From: JARRRD01 sp046706685
GTDB lineage: Bacteria; Nitrospirota; Thermodesulfovibrionia; Thermodesulfovibrionales; UBA6898
DNA: 7,370 nucleotides
Assembly (NCBI GenBank): GCA_046706685.1
Contig: JBJKPE010000103.1
Location: forward strand, 1 to 7,370
Reading direction: 5' to 3'
Positions 5,697-7,370 of the stretch are shown here, one piece after another (within the stretch, counting starts at the first letter, position 1; each line of letters opens with the position of its first letter). The notes below the pieces were generated by a model. That model was not told the DNA's origin. It searched no databases and saw nothing but the letters and a program-made list of their open reading frames with translations. The position numbers and the translations under genes were made by a program.

Positions 5697-5725
5697 TTGC
5701 CGGACATATATCGGATATATATATT
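5697..5725 (+). promoter_or_regulatory. Promoter with embedded palindromic operator for the HigB-HigA-like gene
   Basis: TTGCCG (5697-5702), a 17-base spacer and TATATT (5720-5725) form a sigma-70 promoter (4 of 6 and 5 of 6). The spacer contains a perfect palindrome, ATATATC-G-GATATAT (5706-5720), which touches the -10. A dimeric helix-turn-helix protein bound there would block RNA polymerase, the usual arrangement for toxin-antitoxin autoregulation. The leader to the GTG at 5845 would be about 110 bases, which is long. Confidence 0.5.
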
Positions 5726-5844
5726 ACTGTTACATACTTCTGAACCACTGCCGCAGACGGTAGGAATATTCTCATCCCATCGTAAAAAAGTTTGCCGTTG
5801 TTGTAAATTATCTGGAACACATTTGAAGGAGCGATATTCTCAAC

Positions 5845-6501
5845 GTGAACAAAAAATGGAGCATTCTTTTTTGTGACCCTTTCTGCAGTCCCTGCCCCGC
5901 GACGGAGTTTCTGGAATCCTGCAAACCCGCCCAGCAGATCAAGGTCCTTCATTTTCTGGAACTTCTGGAGGAGGCCGGCCCTACGCTGCCGAGGCCTTAT
6001 GCCGATCTTCTCCGTGAAGGCATCCATGAGCTGCGTATCAAGCTGTCGGGCGACCAGGTCAGGCTGCTCTATTTTTTCTGCTTCGAGACTTTCATCGTGC
6101 TCTATCAGGCCCTTAAAAAACATACGAGTGCGGTCCCGAACAATTTCATCAAGGACACAATGAGATACAGGCAGGCGCTCATGGGCCGGATAGGCAGGAA
6201 AGAGCTCGAAAAGCATGCGAAATTCGGGACGTACCTTGAGCTGAAATGCCTGGACCCGGAGTTCAAGGACCAATATGACCGGCTCTGCACGGTATGCGCC
6301 AGGACTGCAGCCATAGTCGGCAAAATGCACGAAAATGACATCTCAACGGAAGAGATGGCACGACGGACAGGGATTGACGTTGAGGACCTTCGGAAGCTGG
6401 AAACAGCGGACTGGTGCCGTTTCGACGATATCCGGACGCTCTGCCGTGAACTCGACATCGAGGAGCCGCAATCCTGTGCGAAACAGAGGTTAAGTGAATA
6501 G
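5845..6501 (+). CDS. HigB-like (RelE/Gp49-type) toxin domain fused to a HigA-like HTH antitoxin domain
   Basis: A 218-residue protein. Residues 1-115 follow the HigB/Gp49-like mRNA-interferase pattern: ATEFLESC, then KVLHFLELLEEAGPTLPRPY, LREGIHELRIKL, QVRLLYFF, FIVLYQALKKHTSAVP and a last helix. The conserved basic positions Arg64, Arg73 and Lys91/Lys92 are present. Residues about 120-207 look like a HigA-type antitoxin: LDPEFKDQYDRL, then a helix-turn-helix (DISTEEMARRTGIDVEDLRK) ending in LE and FDDIRTLCRELDIE. The two are normally separate, adjacent genes; here one uninterrupted frame joins them through a short linker (RIGRKELEKHAKF). The start is GTG, as an in-frame TGA lies at 5824; AAGGAG (5826-5831) is 13 bases away, rather far. 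The N-terminus is unusually rich in cysteine (10, 14, 17, 26). Whether toxin activity remains is unknown; it may now be only a regulator. Confidence 0.78.
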   Translation: MNKKWSILFCDPFCSPCPATEFLESCKPAQQIKVLHFLELLEEAGPTLPRPYADLLREGIHELRIKLSGDQVRLLYFFCFETFIVLYQALKKHTSAVPNNFIKDTMRYRQALMGRIGRKELEKHAKFGTYLELKCLDPEFKDQYDRLCTVCARTAAIVGKMHENDISTEEMARRTGIDVEDLRKLETADWCRFDDIRTLCRELDIEEPQSCAKQRLSE

Positions 6502-6802
6502 ACCGCATGGGCAGGTCTGAAACCCGACCCTGCTACCCTTGAGGCCGTTCTGTCACCGGGGCGGTAACGACGGGCTGGAGAGAGTATGTGCCGTTGCCAT
6601 CAGCTATGACTGAGTTCTTCCCGTCGAAATACGGCTGTGATCTTTTGCATTGTGGTCCAAAAAGTATTCGGTCTAAAGGTTCGCAGGAAACGAAAACCGC
6701 TCACCGCTGAACCACTCAACTATTTAACCGTTTACGACCACTGTCTCTTCCCTCTCCCTTTGCTCTATGCTCTATGCGGTGTGTACAGGGTATAATCATT
6801 CA
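6502..6802. other. Spacer between the HigB-HigA-like gene and the spermidine-synthase-like gene
   Basis: No intact gene is seen. On the minus strand a frame is open from 6700 to a TAG at 6533-6535 and reads like real protein near its end (DGKNSVIADGNGTYSLQPVV), but it has no start codon or ribosome binding site; it may be a gene remnant. An ACTATTTAAC motif lies at 6719-6728, and a direct repeat GCTCTATGCTCTATGC at 6762-6777. I see no clear terminator for the upstream gene. Confidence 0.4.
6791..6796 (+). promoter_or_regulatory. Perfect -10 box seven bases before a start codon
   Basis: TATAAT ends 6 bases before the ATG at 6803, so transcription would begin at or next to the start codon and give a leaderless mRNA. 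No ribosome binding site is visible, which fits. The -35 region (around 6768-6773) does not match consensus, which weakens the call. Confidence 0.4.
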
Positions 6803-7370
6803 ATGAGCGGAAAAAAGATTAAGGGCGATATAGTCCACTGGAGCAGAGACAAATACGGGGAGATCGTAGTCGCCGATGACGGAGGAGTGCGGTCTCTCTA
6901 CTTCGGCGATATTCTGCAGAGCAGCATCCGGCTTGACCGGCCGGGGACGCTTATAGAGGAATACAGCCGGGCGATGATGTGCCCTCTCATATTCAGAAAT
7001 GACCCCCGCTCGGTACTCCTTATCGGCCTGGGCGGCGGGGCGCTTGTCCACTTCCTGCTGAGTGCCTTCCCGGACTGCTCCATCGATGTCGTTGAGCTGA
7101 GAAAACAGGTAATAGATGCTGCATGTGATTTTTTTCTCCTGCCTGCCGGAACTCCGAACCTTGAGATATCCCATGACTCAGGAGAGGAATTTATGAAGAG
7201 GCAGGCGGACCGCTGTATGACCTACGACCTCATCATAGTCGATGCGTTTGACGAGGATGGTCCCGCCGCCTCCCTTTTTGGAAAAGATTTCCTTGCCTTG
7301 TGCCTGTCGGGTCTTAACGAAGGCGGAATATTCGCGATTAATCTCTGGAGCAGGCCGAAGGACAATTTCC
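6803..7370 (+). CDS. Spermidine-synthase-like (SpeE-fold) methyltransferase-type protein, 3'-truncated by the window edge
   Basis: The frame runs from the ATG at 6803 to the window end without a stop, giving 189 residues. The spermidine-synthase pattern is clear: LYFGDILQSSI (32-42), EEYSRAMM (52-59), the nucleotide-binding glycine motif SVLLIGLGGGALVHFL (70-85), IDVVELRKQVIDAA (94-107), and YDLIIVDAFDEDG (141-153), where the Asp pair 147/150 corresponds to the catalytic DxxD region. GGIFAINLW follows. True spermidine synthases transfer an aminopropyl group from decarboxylated S-adenosylmethionine to putrescine. This protein belongs to the looser GLGGG-type relatives, so the substrate is uncertain. 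Only about the last third is missing. No ribosome binding site precedes the ATG, but a TATAAT lies just upstream, suggesting a leaderless transcript. An upstream in-frame start is not supported. Confidence 0.85.
   Translation, partial: MSGKKIKGDIVHWSRDKYGEIVVADDGGVRSLYFGDILQSSIRLDRPGTLIEEYSRAMMCPLIFRNDPRSVLLIGLGGGALVHFLLSAFPDCSIDVVELRKQVIDAACDFFLLPAGTPNLEISHDSGEEFMKRQADRCMTYDLIIVDAFDEDGPAASLFGKDFLALCLSGLNEGGIFAINLWSRPKDNF

Noticed and set aside
5244..5876. 210-residue plus-strand frame
   Set aside because: It is antisense to the clear CIA30-family gene over most of its length and runs into the next gene in another frame.
5692..6330. 212-residue minus-strand frame
   Set aside because: It is the antisense shadow of the HigB-HigA-like gene, which has recognisable motifs on the plus strand.

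Overview
The window is bacterial chromosomal DNA of mixed base composition. It shows no phage, plasmid or insertion-sequence gene, no rRNA or tRNA, and no CRISPR array. The gene content is a rubredoxin, a ferritin-like diiron protein fused to a two-CW cysteine domain, a minimal hybrid histidine kinase, a CIA30-family protein, a spermidine-synthase-like protein and a small stand-alone sigma region 1.1 protein. Together with dispersed CGTCATTCCCGC-type palindromic repeats, this suggests an anaerobic or microaerophilic bacterium of the Nitrospirota or Desulfobacterota kind. That placement is inferred from family knowledge, not shown by a marker gene.

Layout. At 1-423 (+) is the end of a charged coiled-coil protein. 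At 424-718 is a spacer filled by a nested palindromic repeat. At 719-1117 (-) is a metal-binding VOC (glyoxalase fold) protein with a good promoter, divergent from 1402-1614 (+), a 70-residue stand-alone sigma-70 region 1.1 domain. At 1615-2192 is a non-coding stretch with a second repeat copy and a candidate promoter. At 2193-3743 (+) is a membrane hybrid histidine kinase ending in a receiver domain. At 3952-4746 (+) is the ferritin-like/two-CW fusion, with an extended -10 promoter and a clear intrinsic terminator. At 4800-4973 (-) is a 57-residue rubredoxin. At 5109-5621 (-) is the CIA30-family protein. At 5845-6501 (+) is a single polypeptide that looks like a HigB-type toxin joined to a HigA-type helix-turn-helix antitoxin. 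At 6502-6802 is a spacer. At 6803-7370 (+) is the start of a spermidine-synthase-like protein that runs off the window.

How the genes relate. Most are single-gene units with their own promoters, with no long operon. The diiron fusion and the rubredoxin converge on one terminator and could both belong to an oxygen- or peroxide-handling or metal redox response; this is inference. The rubredoxin and CIA30 genes share a strand and may be co-transcribed. The HigB-HigA-like fusion has a candidate operator inside its promoter, as expected for an autoregulated toxin-antitoxin locus. The most unusual items are that fusion, the diiron/two-CW fusion, the orphan sigma 1.1 domain, and the two repeats that each sit inside a different larger inverted repeat.
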